Shown here one piece after another: positions 1 through 8,503 of a stretch of 40,010 bases of DNA. This stretch comes from an archaeon (GTDB taxonomy: Archaea > Methanobacteriota > Methanobacteria > Methanobacteriales > Methanobacteriaceae), in contig JAKSUH010000002.1 of NCBI GenBank assembly GCA_024413395.1, positions 1-40,010 of the forward strand. Reading direction: 5' to 3'. Position 1 is the first letter of the stretch. Each line of letters opens with the position of its first letter. The position numbers and the translations under genes are program-made. The notes below the pieces were generated by a model, which had not been told where the DNA came from, ran no database searches, and saw only the letters and a list, made by a program, of their open reading frames with translations.

Positions 1-61
1 TGATTTAAATTTAAGTTAATTATAAATATATTGAAAAAAAAATAATTAATAAGTGATATAA

Positions 62-241
62 ATGGCAATGACAGGAACAACAATATTCTCACACATTATA
101 CCTGTAATTTTTGGAATTTTTGGTGTACTCCTTACAATTTCTGGAGTAATGGATGAAGATAAAAGTAAATTAATTTTAGGAATTTTTTTATTCGCATTCG
201 CTTGTATTTCCCCATTCATATTCTTAAGATTATTCTTATAA
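62..241 (+). CDS. small two-helix membrane protein, unknown function
   Basis: A 59-residue ORF that begins ATG GCA ATG at 62 and ends TAA at 239-241. A GTGAT ribosome-binding-like sequence lies at about 52-56, and an AT-rich TATA-like stretch lies before it. The protein has two hydrophobic segments, about residues 8-28 and 37-59, joined by a short charged loop (DEDKSK), so it should be an integral membrane protein with two helices. I do not recognise the family. Its stop overlaps by six bases the stop of the convergent HisA-like gene. The ribosome-binding sequence and sharp hydrophobic pattern argue that it is real, but no homology supports it. Confidence 0.55.
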   Translation: MAMTGTTIFSHIIPVIFGIFGVLLTISGVMDEDKSKLILGIFLFAFACISPFIFLRLFL

Positions 242-922
242 TATAGTTATTTCTCCATTGTGAAGAGAAGTACCTATTAAAACTTTTTTTATACCTAATG
301 AAGGTAATTCTTTAATGGACTCACTATTAATTCCACCACCAAGAATTAATTTATCTCTAAATTCTTCGAATTCATTAAATAATTTATAATTTGTACCATT
401 ATTAGTTCCAACTGAAGATACATCTAAAAGAATAATTTCATTTGGGTCAAACTCCCTTAAAACTTCTTTAAAATCTTTCAAACACATATTTAAATTATTA
501 TTTAAAAGTTCATTATCTTTAATATCCACACTTACAACAATTCTTTCTTTTGGAAATGTATCAAAAATCTTTCTAAGTTCATCTATACTTTCTAAAGTCT
601 CTGTAGCTACAATTATCTTATATGCATATTGAATAAAAAATTTAAAAGATTCAAAATTTTTAACTCCACCATCAAAAATAACAGGTAAAACGGTGTTAAC
701 CATTTGTATTTTGTCTATATTATGCCCTACTGATTCAATTAAATCTAAATCAGCAATATAAATTTCATTAGCACTATTTAACTTTAAATTAGTAGCTATT
801 TCAATAAGATTAGATGAAGATCCATAAATTGATTGTAATGGAGTATATGTATCTCTAAAACCAGATTTACCACTTACAGCAATTCCATTTTTTAAATCTA
901 ATACAGGGACTTTTGTTAACAT
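236..922 (-). CDS. HisA-like TIM-barrel protein (COG1411 type)
   Basis: A 228-residue protein resembling the histidine-pathway isomerase HisA. The N-terminus has VPVLDLKNGIAV, with Asp9 where HisA has its first catalytic acid. A second acid, Asp133, lies in VVSVDIKD, the position of the other HisA catalytic Asp. The C-terminal LILGGGI and VLIGTSLH motifs match the phosphate-binding loops. The N-terminal third diverges from true HisA, so I place it in the methanogen group annotated as 'related to proFAR isomerase', not as hisA itself. The substrate is unknown. No histidine gene is adjacent. It is codirectional with the prefoldin operon upstream, 54 bases away, and could be its last gene. Confidence 0.75.
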   Translation of the reverse strand: MLTKVPVLDLKNGIAVSGKSGFRDTYTPLQSIYGSSSNLIEIATNLKLNSANEIYIADLDLIESVGHNIDKIQMVNTVLPVIFDGGVKNFESFKFFIQYAYKIIVATETLESIDELRKIFDTFPKERIVVSVDIKDNELLNNNLNMCLKDFKEVLREFDPNEIILLDVSSVGTNNGTNYKLFNEFEEFRDKLILGGGINSESIKELPSLGIKKVLIGTSLHNGEITIL

Positions 923-976
923 AATATAAAATATATGTTATAAATTAATAAAAGTTTTTAAAAAAATAGTAAAAAG

Positions 977-1261
977 TTAGATTCTGTAATTTTCATCAAT
1001 GAAAGAATCTAATTTTAAATAGGTTTCATCAATAGCTGAATTTAATAACTCAGAATCTATATCAGAAAGTAAATCAAAACTTAAATCTAAATCAACATCT
1101 ACATCTAGTTGTTCATCTTCATAATTAACTTCAAAATTCATTTCGATATCATCTAATTCTTTAATTGTGACTTTTTTAGAAATTTCACGTTCTAATGTTT
1201 CACCAAAGAAATCTGAAATGTTAGATAAATCTTCAGATGTTAATTTTTTAAGTTTTGACAT
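977..1261 (-). CDS. DUF3194 family protein
   Basis: A small, very acidic 94-residue protein rich in Asp/Glu (for example EDEQLDVDVDLDLSFDLLSDID). Its length, acidity and position just after prefoldin subunit beta match the DUF3194 family of methanogens. The function is unknown. It lies 19 bases downstream of pfdB, so it should be cotranscribed in the L37Ae-RpoP-Brix-Pcc1-prefoldin operon, which suggests a role in protein folding or translation. There are no membrane segments or catalytic motifs that I can see. Confidence 0.75.
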   Translation of the reverse strand: MSKLKKLTSEDLSNISDFFGETLEREISKKVTIKELDDIEMNFEVNYEDEQLDVDVDLDLSFDLLSDIDSELLNSAIDETYLKLDSFIDENYRI

Positions 1262-1280
1262 AAAAATCTATAAAATAGAA

Positions 1281-1634
1281 TTATTGAGGAGCCATTGCTC
1301 CTTTCATTGCAGCTTCAATAGTAGCTTGCATTTCTTGAAGTTTTTTAACAACTCTTTCTTCTTGACGAGTCATAGTTTGAAGTCTTAAAGTTAATGTTTC
1401 AACTTTTTCTTCCATTTCTTCTAAGATATCAGCATGATTTACTTTAATAAGTAAAGTTCCAGCAGTTTTGAAAACTTCAGTACCTTCATCAGATTTTTTA
1501 AGTTCTTCTACTGCATTTTTAGTTTCTTGAAGTTGAACTTCTACATTTTGTTTTTGAATAGTAACAGCTTGAGCTTGTTGTTGTAATTGTTGAAATTGAT
1601 CTAATTGATGTTGAATATTTTCTGGTATTTCCAT
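1281..1634 (-). CDS. pfdB: prefoldin subunit beta
   Basis: A 117-residue protein made almost entirely of heptad-patterned coiled coil, with long Gln/Glu-rich helices at about residues 1-50 and 70-115 and a beta-hairpin region (KSDEGTEVFKTAGTLLIKV) between them. This is the prefoldin beta layout: the hairpins build the barrel of the alpha2-beta4 hexamer and the coiled coils hold unfolded proteins for transfer to the thermosome. The length is normal for archaeal subunits. A GGTGAT ribosome-binding site precedes the ATG. It sits between pcc1 and the DUF3194 gene. Confidence 0.93.
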   Translation of the reverse strand: MEIPENIQHQLDQFQQLQQQAQAVTIQKQNVEVQLQETKNAVEELKKSDEGTEVFKTAGTLLIKVNHADILEEMEEKVETLTLRLQTMTRQEERVVKKLQEMQATIEAAMKGAMAPQ

Positions 1635-1691
1635 TATATCACCTTTAAATTTTATTAATAAATATAATCTGTAATTAATTATATTTAAATT

Positions 1692-1955
1692 TTATAATAG
1701 ATTATTTATTTCTAAGGATAAATTAATCCATTTTATAGCAGAATTTAGTGAAGCCCTAAAAGAAGTTGAGTCTTCTGCATCAATATCAATAATTAACTTT
1801 GTTTTATCTAATTTTAAAGTCATTGATGAACGATAATCAGGAGCAGTGTCAAATTCTAAAAGTATAGCATCATAAATAATCTTAGCTTGATCTTCATCTT
1901 CAAAATCTATAACGATTTGACTTGTAACTTTTTCTAATGGTGTTTCAATTATCAT
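1692..1955 (-). CDS. pcc1: KEOPS complex subunit Pcc1
   Basis: An 87-residue Pcc1/CTAG-family protein. Pcc1 is the dimerising subunit of the KEOPS complex, which makes the threonylcarbamoyl-adenosine modification at position 37 of tRNAs reading ANN codons. The family pattern is visible: an N-terminal strand (SQIVIDFEDEDQAKIIYDAIL), a central RSSMTLKLDKTKLIIDIDAED, and a C-terminal helix beginning SFRASLNSAIKWI. Its ATG overlaps the TGA of the Brix gene by four bases (ATGA), so the two are translationally coupled. Kae1 and Bud32 are not in the window. Confidence 0.87.
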   Translation of the reverse strand: MIIETPLEKVTSQIVIDFEDEDQAKIIYDAILLEFDTAPDYRSSMTLKLDKTKLIIDIDAEDSTSFRASLNSAIKWINLSLEINNLL

Positions 1956-2428
1956 AAAATCTTTCTAACATATATTTGTAAATCAGTTTTTTCACCAAAC
2001 TTGTTGATAAAGTTAATTTTAGCTAAATAGTTCTCATCATCAATTGAACTTATAAGAATATAATTTTCACTAGCTGTAGCTTTAAGTTCAATATTAAGAA
2101 TATTTGATAAAACATCTAACTCATCTACTTTAGAAACAAGTTTTAATTTACTAGGTTGGATATTTAATCTAGTAGTTGAAATTGAAACAGTAATTAAAAT
2201 AGTTAAAAGTTCTTCGCCTTTGTTAGAGAAAAAAGTAATCTTACTAGGATTACCTTTAATCTGATTAACAACTGCTATGTTAACTTCATCTAATTCAAGA
2301 GCTTTTAAAAGAAGCTCACGCATATTCATTTTCCCACGATTTACATAATTAGTACCTAAAGCATGAGATAGATTTTTACAGAAACTTCTAGTTTTTTGAG
2401 AAGGTTTTCTGCTTGTTGAAATTAACAT
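1952..2428 (-). CDS. Brix-domain rRNA maturation protein (Imp4-like)
   Basis: A 158-residue protein opening with MLISTSRKPSQKTRSFCKNL, the typical start of archaeal Brix/Imp4-like proteins. GTNYVNRGKMNMRELL follows, a conserved stretch of the same family. Brix proteins bind rRNA and help assemble the ribosome; the archaeal form is a single short domain, as here. It lies between rpoP and pcc1, an arrangement common in methanogens, with the next gene overlapping by four bases. The assignment is firm at family level; which rRNA it helps process cannot be read from the sequence. Confidence 0.88.
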   Translation of the reverse strand: MLISTSRKPSQKTRSFCKNLSHALGTNYVNRGKMNMRELLLKALELDEVNIAVVNQIKGNPSKITFFSNKGEELLTILITVSISTTRLNIQPSKLKLVSKVDELDVLSNILNIELKATASENYILISSIDDENYLAKINFINKFGEKTDLQIYVRKIL

Positions 2429-2463
2429 AAAAAATCAATAAAAAGAAAATAGAAACAGAATAA

Positions 2464-2595
2464 TTATCTAGCTTTAATTATTCTAGTAGTTTCTGGTACA
2501 TTTTTAAATAAAATCCTGTATCTACATTCAGGACATTTATTTTCTTTGTATCTTTTGTGGTCTATTTCAGCACCACATTTAGGGCATTTATACAA
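2464..2595 (-). CDS. rpoP: DNA-directed RNA polymerase subunit P (Rpb12-like)
   Basis: A 43-residue zinc-ribbon protein. It begins at a TTG codon (2593-2595) directly after the L37Ae stop codon, in the same reading frame. The ribosome-binding site GGGGGAG at 2601-2607 lies inside the end of the L37Ae gene, five bases before the TTG, which supports this start. Two CxxC pairs (CPKC at 4-7, CPEC at 21-24) should bind one zinc, followed by [18 protein letters not shown], which matches the archaeal RpoP C-terminus. The length is right for the family (about 45). Neighbours (L37Ae upstream, Brix downstream) are the usual archaeal context. Confidence 0.92.
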   Translation of the reverse strand: MYKCPKCGAEIDHKRYKENKCPECRYRILFKNVPETTRIIKAR

Positions 2596-2868
2596 TTATT
2601 CTCCCCCAACATTAGCATGCCTAATGTTACGAGCTGCTGATTTACCCATAGGAGTTTGAGGAATGAATGCTCCACCAGTGAATACTGCACCGCATTTTCT
2701 GCATTTCCAAATTCCTGCAGCTTCTCTTTTAACAAAAGGTCTATCACATTTAGGACAAATGTAATCTTTTTTCATATTTTCTTCAATAATTTTTACAGAT
2801 CTTTTAGCTTTTCTTCCGTATCTAGCACCAAATCTACCTGTAATTCCTACTTTTTTAGTTCTTGCCAT
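2596..2868 (-). CDS. rpl37ae: 50S ribosomal protein L37Ae
   Basis: A 90-residue ribosomal protein starting [18 protein letters not shown], the L37Ae signature. It has a four-cysteine zinc ribbon (CPKC at about 38-41, CRKC at about 56-59) and a basic N-terminus that contacts 23S rRNA. A GGAGG ribosome-binding site lies just before the ATG. On the reverse strand a TTATATAAAT sequence at about 2901-2912 is a credible TATA box for the operon. It is the first gene of the leftward operon that continues with rpoP, the Brix gene, pcc1, pfdB and the DUF3194 gene. Confidence 0.95.
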   Translation of the reverse strand: MARTKKVGITGRFGARYGRKAKRSVKIIEENMKKDYICPKCDRPFVKREAAGIWKCRKCGAVFTGGAFIPQTPMGKSAARNIRHANVGGE

Positions 2869-2984
2869 TTATAATCCTCCGATAAACATAAATAAATTAA
2901 ATTTATATAATCATAAAATTAACTAATGTAATAATATATATTTTCAATATATATAAATTTAATGTTTTTTTAAGTCAAATTAAA

Positions 2985-3021
2985 GAAAAAACCCAAATAT
3001 CCAACTAATCATGGGTTGGAT
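2985..3021 (-). terminator. hairpin terminator at the end of guaB
   Basis: On the reverse strand a 7-bp inverted repeat (ATCCAAC / GTTGGAT, at 3015-3021 and 2999-3005) spans the guaB stop codon. It is followed by ATTTGGG and a run of six T at about 2985-2990. Stem plus T-run fits an intrinsic-type terminator that ends guaB transcription ahead of the rpl37ae promoter. Confidence 0.5.
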
Positions 3022-4480
3022 AGTTAGGACTTTCATTAGTAATTAATAAATCATGTGGGTGAGATTCTTTAATTCCACTTGAAGTGATTCTAACAAATCT
3101 AGCTTTTTGTTGCATTTCTTTAATATCTTTAGAACCACAGTATCCCATAGATGCTTTTAAACCACCTAAAAGTTGGAATAAAATCTCAGCAATAGTTCCT
3201 TTATAAGGAACAGCACCTTCAATTCCTTCTGCAACTAATTTAGTGTGTTTCATCTTAGATTCTTGGAAGTATCTATCAGCTGCTCCACCAGCTCCACCAG
3301 TCATTGCACCAATAGAACCCATTCCACGATATTGTTTGTATTTTTTACCATTCATTACAACAACATCACCAGGAGCTTCATAACTAGCTGCAAGTAAATT
3401 ACCTAACATAACAGCATCTGCACCAGCACCAATAGCTTTAGCAATATCTCCAGAGAATTTAATTCCACCATCTGCAATAACAGGAACATCATAATCAGCT
3501 GCTGCATCAGCAACTTGTGATATAGCTGTAAGTTGTGGAACACCTACACCTGCTACAATACGAGTAGTACAAATGGATCCAGGACCAATACCTACTTTTA
3601 ATCCATCTACTCCTTTAGATATTAAATCTTCTGCAGCTTCTTTAGTTGCAATATTTCCAACACAAAGATGTGCATCTATATTATCTTTAATAGTTTCAGT
3701 AAAGTCAACTACATTCATATTATGTGCATGAGCACAATCAACAGAAATAATATCTGCTCCAGCTTGATCAAGAGCCATTGCTCTATCCAAATCAAATGGA
3801 CCAACTGCTGCAGCAACTAAATAGTTACCTTTAGCATCACGAGCAGCATTAGGATGTTTATCTCTGTTTAAAATATCTTTAATGGTAATAATTCCAACAA
3901 GTTTTCCATCACGAAGTACAGGAAGTCTTTCTACTTTATTTTCATAAGCAATATTTAAAGCTTCTTCAGCAGTGATTGGTTCTTCAATAGTTACTACTTC
4001 AGAAGTCATTATATCTTTAACAAATTTTTCTTCGCCAGATTTGATAACAGGATTAATATCTCTTTTTGAAATAATTCCAATAATTTCATCATTATCCATT
4101 ACAGGAAGACCACTAATAGATTCATTTTGCATTATATCGCAAACTTCTTTAATAGTGGAATCAGGATTAATAGTTACAACATCACGAATAGTTAATTCTT
4201 GAGCAGATTTAACCTTTTTAACTTCTGCTACTTGTTGTTCTTGAGATAAATTTCTGTGAATTACTCCAATACCACCTTCTTGAGCCATTGCAATAGCTAA
4301 TTCAGCTTCAGTTACAGTATCCATAGCTGCACTGATAATTGGAATAGACAGATTAATACCTTTTCCTAATGAAACGTTTGTTTTAACATTCTTAGCTTCG
4401 ACATAGCTTGCATTAGGAGCAAGTAAGAAATCGTCAAATGTAAAAGCTAACGGAGCTTCTTGTACTTTTTTTGAAAACAT
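3005..4480 (-). CDS. guaB: IMP dehydrogenase
   Basis: A 491-residue enzyme that oxidises IMP to XMP with NAD+, the committed step of GMP synthesis. The (beta/alpha)8 barrel is interrupted at about residues 96-205 by two CBS domains that usually bind adenine nucleotides. The active-site loop GIGPGSICTTR puts the catalytic cysteine at residue 304, and the flap has GGAGGAADRYFQ. The length matches ordinary IMPDHs. It ends in TAG, one of the genuine TAG stops in this window. It lies 15 bases downstream of mfnB and is probably cotranscribed with it. Confidence 0.97.
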   Translation of the reverse strand: MFSKKVQEAPLAFTFDDFLLAPNASYVEAKNVKTNVSLGKGINLSIPIISAAMDTVTEAELAIAMAQEGGIGVIHRNLSQEQQVAEVKKVKSAQELTIRDVVTINPDSTIKEVCDIMQNESISGLPVMDNDEIIGIISKRDINPVIKSGEEKFVKDIMTSEVVTIEEPITAEEALNIAYENKVERLPVLRDGKLVGIITIKDILNRDKHPNAARDAKGNYLVAAAVGPFDLDRAMALDQAGADIISVDCAHAHNMNVVDFTETIKDNIDAHLCVGNIATKEAAEDLISKGVDGLKVGIGPGSICTTRIVAGVGVPQLTAISQVADAAADYDVPVIADGGIKFSGDIAKAIGAGADAVMLGNLLAASYEAPGDVVVMNGKKYKQYRGMGSIGAMTGGAGGAADRYFQESKMKHTKLVAEGIEGAVPYKGTIAEILFQLLGGLKASMGYCGSKDIKEMQQKARFVRITSSGIKESHPHDLLITNESPNYPTHD

Positions 4481-4495
4481 TGTTACACCATAAAC

Positions 4496-5215
4496 TTAAT
4501 TTTTGAAAGAATCACATAATTCTTTTAGCTCAGCAACTGCAGTGTGATGAATCTTACCAGTATTACGGTCTCCTCCAACACAAGCAGCTCCTCTAATACC
4601 TACAACATCACAACCAATATCAGCTAAAAGTTTTAATTGATCTTTTTTAATAGACCCTGCAAGAGCAGTTAATAACCCATAACTTTGAGCTTCTTTAACA
4701 AATTGTTCTAAATCTTCAATACTTAAATAATCGAATAAAGTTTTTCCATCTTTAACAGCAGTATCTAACATCGCTAAATCACAACCAGCATCTTTAGCTA
4801 TTTTTGGAATTTCCATAGGTCCTACAGCACCAACACGTTCTGCATCAGCATAACCTGCTGCTACAACAATTGTATCCTCACTTTGACTTTGAATTGTTTT
4901 TACTACATTTTCCATTACTTCAACTGCTTCTTCATAATTTTTTGTTCCATATAATCCTACTTTAATGTAATCTGCTCCACAAACATGAGCACCCATTGCT
5001 GCAAGTGAAACAGTACCTGGTTTATAAGGTACATCCCCTAAAGTAGCACTTACAAGTTTATCTTCAGGAGTAAGTTCCCTAATTTCTTTAATTACCCAAG
5101 GGAAATTAGCACCTAAAGAACCTTCTTTAGGATTTTTCACATCAACAATATCTGCTCCACCTTTAATAGATTCAAGAGCTTCTTCATGATTTATAGGACT
5201 TATTAATAGAAGCAT
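4496..5215 (-). CDS. mfnB: (5-formylfuran-3-yl)methyl phosphate synthase, methanofuran biosynthesis
   Basis: A 239-residue TIM-barrel enzyme that condenses two glyceraldehyde-3-phosphate molecules into the furan precursor of methanofuran, the C1 carrier of the first step of methanogenesis from CO2. The family's active-site residues are in place: Asp25 and Lys27 in [14 protein letters not shown], Lys85 in DYIKVG, Asp151 and Lys155 in LDTAVKDG. The length is normal. A GGAGG ribosome-binding site precedes the ATG and an AT-rich TATA-like stretch lies upstream at about 5240-5260. guaB follows after 15 bases. Confidence 0.95.
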   Translation of the reverse strand: MLLLISPINHEEALESIKGGADIVDVKNPKEGSLGANFPWVIKEIRELTPEDKLVSATLGDVPYKPGTVSLAAMGAHVCGADYIKVGLYGTKNYEEAVEVMENVVKTIQSQSEDTIVVAAGYADAERVGAVGPMEIPKIAKDAGCDLAMLDTAVKDGKTLFDYLSIEDLEQFVKEAQSYGLLTALAGSIKKDQLKLLADIGCDVVGIRGAACVGGDRNTGKIHHTAVAELKELCDSFKN

Positions 5216-5326
5216 ATGATTCCTCCAATAAAATTCTTAATAATATATTTAAATATAATATGTTTATTTTACTTTTTCTTTATTAATAAATATATGCAAA
5301 AAAATAGAATTTAATAAAATTTAAGG

Positions 5327-6556
5327 TTATTTACTAATTAATACAGCAATAGTTTGAGCATCTTTAACAATATTGTTAATAACACAATATTCATTTGGAC
5401 TATGTGCAGTAGCATCAACAGTAGCCCATACTACAGGATTAAAACCTCTTTTACGAAAATCTGAAGCTACTGTTCCACCAGACATTCCTATTAATTTAGA
5501 ATCAATCCCGTGAACTTCTTTAAGAGACTGTGATAACAATTTAACAATCAAACTATTCTTATCTGTTGATGGAGATTCAACAAGCATTTTAATATCATAT
5601 GTAACTTTAACTGAAAACTCTTCTTCAAATGAATTACAAATCTCATTAACGAGGTCTAAAACATCATTTGGTGAATATTCAGGTAAAATTCTACAATCAA
5701 AGTAAAAAGTATCTTTACCAGAAATAATATTTATCCCTTCAACATTATTTTTACGCATAGTAGGTTCAAAAGTAGAAAATTTAGGGGAAAACAATTCATT
5801 TTCCTTATTAAAATGTGAACATAATTCTTGATTTAATCTTATTATAAGATGACTAGCAGCAAAACATGCATTAATACCTACATGAGGAATTGAAGCATGT
5901 CCTTGTTTACCAAATACATTAAATTCTAACCAAATTATAGATTTTTCAGCAATTGATATTGTTTCACCAAGAGAATCCCCACCATCAGGAATTAAGATTA
6001 AATCTTCCTTTTTAAAGATATCTGTATTATTTAAAAGCCATATCATACCCTTCTCACTACCATTTTCTTCATCAGAAACAAATAAAAGTTTCAATGTATG
6101 TTTAGGTTTAATTCCTAAAGAAATATATGCCCAAGCAGTAGCAAATGAAGATAGAATACCTTGTTGATTATCTTCTACACCACGACCAAATAATTTTCCA
6201 TCCTTTTGAATTACTTGAAATGGATCACTATCCCATAACTCTAAATTTCCATCAGGTACAATATCCATATGAGAAATTATCCATATAGAATAATCATCTT
6301 CTTCTCCTTCAATAGTAACTATTAAATTTGGTCTTATTTTACTTGAAACACGGCCATCAGGAATATCAATTCTTTCTAAATTACTAAAACCATGCTCTTT
6401 TAAAAAATTAGTAAGTTTAATACATTTTTTAAGTTCACCATCTCCTCCATGTTCAGGAGCAAGCGCTACTTCTGAAGTTAAAATAGATTGTAATTTGATA
6501 TATTCTTCTTGATTATTAGAAATAAAATTCTTAATCTCATTAATATTAATAGACAT
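5327..6556 (-). CDS. M20-family metallopeptidase / deacylase
   Basis: A 409-residue zinc hydrolase of the M20 family (succinyl-diaminopimelate desuccinylase / carboxypeptidase type). The first metal-binding motif is SHMDIVPDG (His96, catalytic Asp98), then GRGVEDNQQG (Asp129, bridging), the catalytic EE pair in SDEENGS (163-164), DGGD (Asp191) and a C-terminal AHSPNEY with the last His ligand. The dimerisation domain lies about residues 210-320. The substrate is uncertain; archaeal homologues are often named DapE or peptidase without proof. GGTGAAATA before the ATG is a good ribosome-binding site. It is 37 bases downstream of the kinase-like gene and could share its transcript. Confidence 0.85.
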   Translation of the reverse strand: MSININEIKNFISNNQEEYIKLQSILTSEVALAPEHGGDGELKKCIKLTNFLKEHGFSNLERIDIPDGRVSSKIRPNLIVTIEGEEDDYSIWIISHMDIVPDGNLELWDSDPFQVIQKDGKLFGRGVEDNQQGILSSFATAWAYISLGIKPKHTLKLLFVSDEENGSEKGMIWLLNNTDIFKKEDLILIPDGGDSLGETISIAEKSIIWLEFNVFGKQGHASIPHVGINACFAASHLIIRLNQELCSHFNKENELFSPKFSTFEPTMRKNNVEGINIISGKDTFYFDCRILPEYSPNDVLDLVNEICNSFEEEFSVKVTYDIKMLVESPSTDKNSLIVKLLSQSLKEVHGIDSKLIGMSGGTVASDFRKRGFNPVVWATVDATAHSPNEYCVINNIVKDAQTIAVLISK

Positions 6557-6593
6557 TATTTCACCTTTTATAAAAAAAGAAAAAAGAGATGTT

Positions 6594-7283
6594 TTAGATT
6601 AAAGCTAAAACATAATATGCAACAGCAGTAATACCTGAAACAGATACATTATCTATTCCACCAGGTGAAACTGCTTCTACAATAGCTGCTAATGCTGAAA
6701 TAACTAATATTGCTGTAAAGTTAAATTTAGGAATACCTGGATATCCAATTGCAACATAAAACATCCAAATAAATACACTCATAACAGCTACAACCACAAA
6801 CATGGAAAGAGAACCTTCTAATGATTTTTCTCCACCAGAAATTTTGTATTTAATCCTACCAAATTTAGCACCGATTAATGAAGCGAATCCATCACCATAT
6901 ACAAGTGCACCTACACCTAAAGCAACAACCCAAAGGTTCTTAGAGAATACACCAAATATGACAAGTAAAATAGTCCAAACAAGTGCATAATAGAATAATC
7001 CTAAAGCATGTCCTGCATCAGTAACAGTATTTTCAATCTTAATTGGTGAATATTCAGTTAAGAAGAATACTGCTATTGTAGCAGGTAATGTAATAAATAG
7101 AATCATTACAAGTGCTTCGGAAAAGAAAGGCATTACAAAAATCATGTTTCCGACCATAATATGGACGAATTTTCTACTTAATGTAGGCCTATCTTTTAAT
7201 AATTTTTCAGCAACAATGAATATTACAACTACATAGAAGTATACTAATGCGATTAAGCCAATATCTAATCCAGTAATATTCAT
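6594..7283 (-). CDS. phytol/dolichol/farnesol-kinase-like membrane protein (Sec59/VTE5 family)
   Basis: A 229-residue protein with about seven hydrophobic segments. It carries the motifs of the polyprenol kinase / CDP-alcohol family: TLSRKFVHIMVGN at about 34-46, LVYGDGFASLIGAKFGRIKY at about 127-146, and GGEKSLEGSLSMF at about 150-162. Family members phosphorylate phytol, farnesol or dolichol, usually with CTP, at the membrane. Here the alcohol is unknown; geranylgeraniol or another archaeal isoprenoid is plausible. Its ATG overlaps the stop of the tocopherol-cyclase-like gene (ATGA), so the two proteins should be made together. Confidence 0.82.
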   Translation of the reverse strand: MNITGLDIGLIALVYFYVVVIFIVAEKLLKDRPTLSRKFVHIMVGNMIFVMPFFSEALVMILFITLPATIAVFFLTEYSPIKIENTVTDAGHALGLFYYALVWTILLVIFGVFSKNLWVVALGVGALVYGDGFASLIGAKFGRIKYKISGGEKSLEGSLSMFVVVAVMSVFIWMFYVAIGYPGIPKFNFTAILVISALAAIVEAVSPGGIDNVSVSGITAVAYYVLALI

Positions 7284-8407
7284 TCTGTTTCACCATCGTA
7301 CAAACCAAACTCACAACCAGTATTTTCGATTTTAACATGGTCTATAAGTTCACCGTTTTTCTTGAATAATTTGATTTCACCATAACCGTTGCCACCATTC
7401 CATAAACGATTATGATTTTTAGCACCATCAGGAGCTTCGTAATTAATATGTAACATTTCATCAGTTTTACAATATAAAACTAATTCCATTCTACTATTCC
7501 AGTTACTTGCATTTACATGCCAAGTATTTAATTCATCTCCTTCTTCAAAGTCGAAATCAATTTTTACATTGTTCCAAAACCTTGCAAAGTTATATTCATA
7601 CATTTTACCTTCATAATAGAATCCAATGAGTAATTTACGAGGAATTTTAATTCCAAAAGCAATTGGTTTTCCTCCACCAGCTTCAAAAGCAGAATTTTCA
7701 AGTTTTTTACCAGAAATTAAACTTGTTATATTACAACTGGAAATCCATAACCAAGGACTAGTAAAATCTTTACCCCAATTTTTATCAGAATAACCATATG
7801 ATTTTTCAGGAATTATATCATAAATTTCCCCATCACATTCAATGGTTCCTTTATACATTGTTTTAATTCCTTCTGCATGCCAAAACATATTAAAAGCATT
7901 TAATTTCCTAAATAATGCATTTGCACCATAACCTACATTGAAAGAAATTTGTTTATCAATTTCAATATCCCATTTAAAATCACCTGCATCACACATGTAT
8001 TCAGGATGATCACGTGCTTCTTGTTCAGTTACTTTACAAACTCCTTTCATATGAGTTTCAGTTAAAGAACATGGCCCTACAGTAATATTTAATTCATTAT
8101 CAGGACAATGGAAATCTTTCATTGAGTAGAAGATATGTACTTGTTTTTTGTCTTTTCCCCATGCACCTACTTTCATCATAAAGTAGGATGGTTTTTTACC
8201 AGCTTGTTTATTAGCAGGAAGTTGACCCAAAGTTGGTTCATCTTCAGCTAAAGCAGGATTACAGATAAAGTATTCAATAAAAAACTGTCTTGCTTCACCT
8301 GTTTTCCTGTTGTATCCTGTTAAAGAATGCCACCACCAGTCATAACCTAAGCTAGCGAGTGGTCCTTTTAACATATTGTAATCTCTAGTTAAATCACTTT
8401 TATTCAT
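7280..8407 (-). CDS. tocopherol cyclase-like protein
   Basis: A 375-residue soluble protein that matches tocopherol cyclases (VTE1 / cyanobacterial Slr1737) in size and motif order. Near the N-terminus, WWWHSLTGYNRKTGEARQFFIEY resembles the family's aromatic W/F...GW segment. In the middle, YGYSDKNWGKDFTSPWLWIS matches the hallmark YAEKNWG..FP.RWFWLQ. Then come AFEAGGGKPI, IGFYYEGKMYEYNF and a C-terminal IENTGCEFG. The known enzymes close a chromanol ring on a prenylated quinol by protonating a double bond; related folds hydrate carotenoids. A Methanobrevibacter-like archaeon has no known tocopherol pathway, so the substrate is open. The start has a GAGGAATAAGT ribosome-binding site. The next gene, a phytol-kinase-like protein, overlaps by four bases. 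Confidence 0.8.
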   Translation of the reverse strand: MNKSDLTRDYNMLKGPLASLGYDWWWHSLTGYNRKTGEARQFFIEYFICNPALAEDEPTLGQLPANKQAGKKPSYFMMKVGAWGKDKKQVHIFYSMKDFHCPDNELNITVGPCSLTETHMKGVCKVTEQEARDHPEYMCDAGDFKWDIEIDKQISFNVGYGANALFRKLNAFNMFWHAEGIKTMYKGTIECDGEIYDIIPEKSYGYSDKNWGKDFTSPWLWISSCNITSLISGKKLENSAFEAGGGKPIAFGIKIPRKLLIGFYYEGKMYEYNFARFWNNVKIDFDFEEGDELNTWHVNASNWNSRMELVLYCKTDEMLHINYEAPDGAKNHNRLWNGGNGYGEIKLFKKNGELIDHVKIENTGCEFGLYDGETE

Positions 8408-8503
8408 ACTTATTCCTCATATTGTATAATTTATATAAAAATTATCAATTATGTATATATATGTTATAAATCATTATAAAAAGGTATTTATTAAATAAAA
8501 AAA

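Noticed and set aside
2562-2747. A 61-residue ORF on the reverse strand overlapping rpl37ae and rpoP
   Set aside because: It is another frame of two clear genes and has no ribosome-binding site or recognisable sequence.
3972-4202. Antisense ORF inside guaB
   Set aside because: A shadow of the coding strand within the CBS domains; composition follows guaB codon use.
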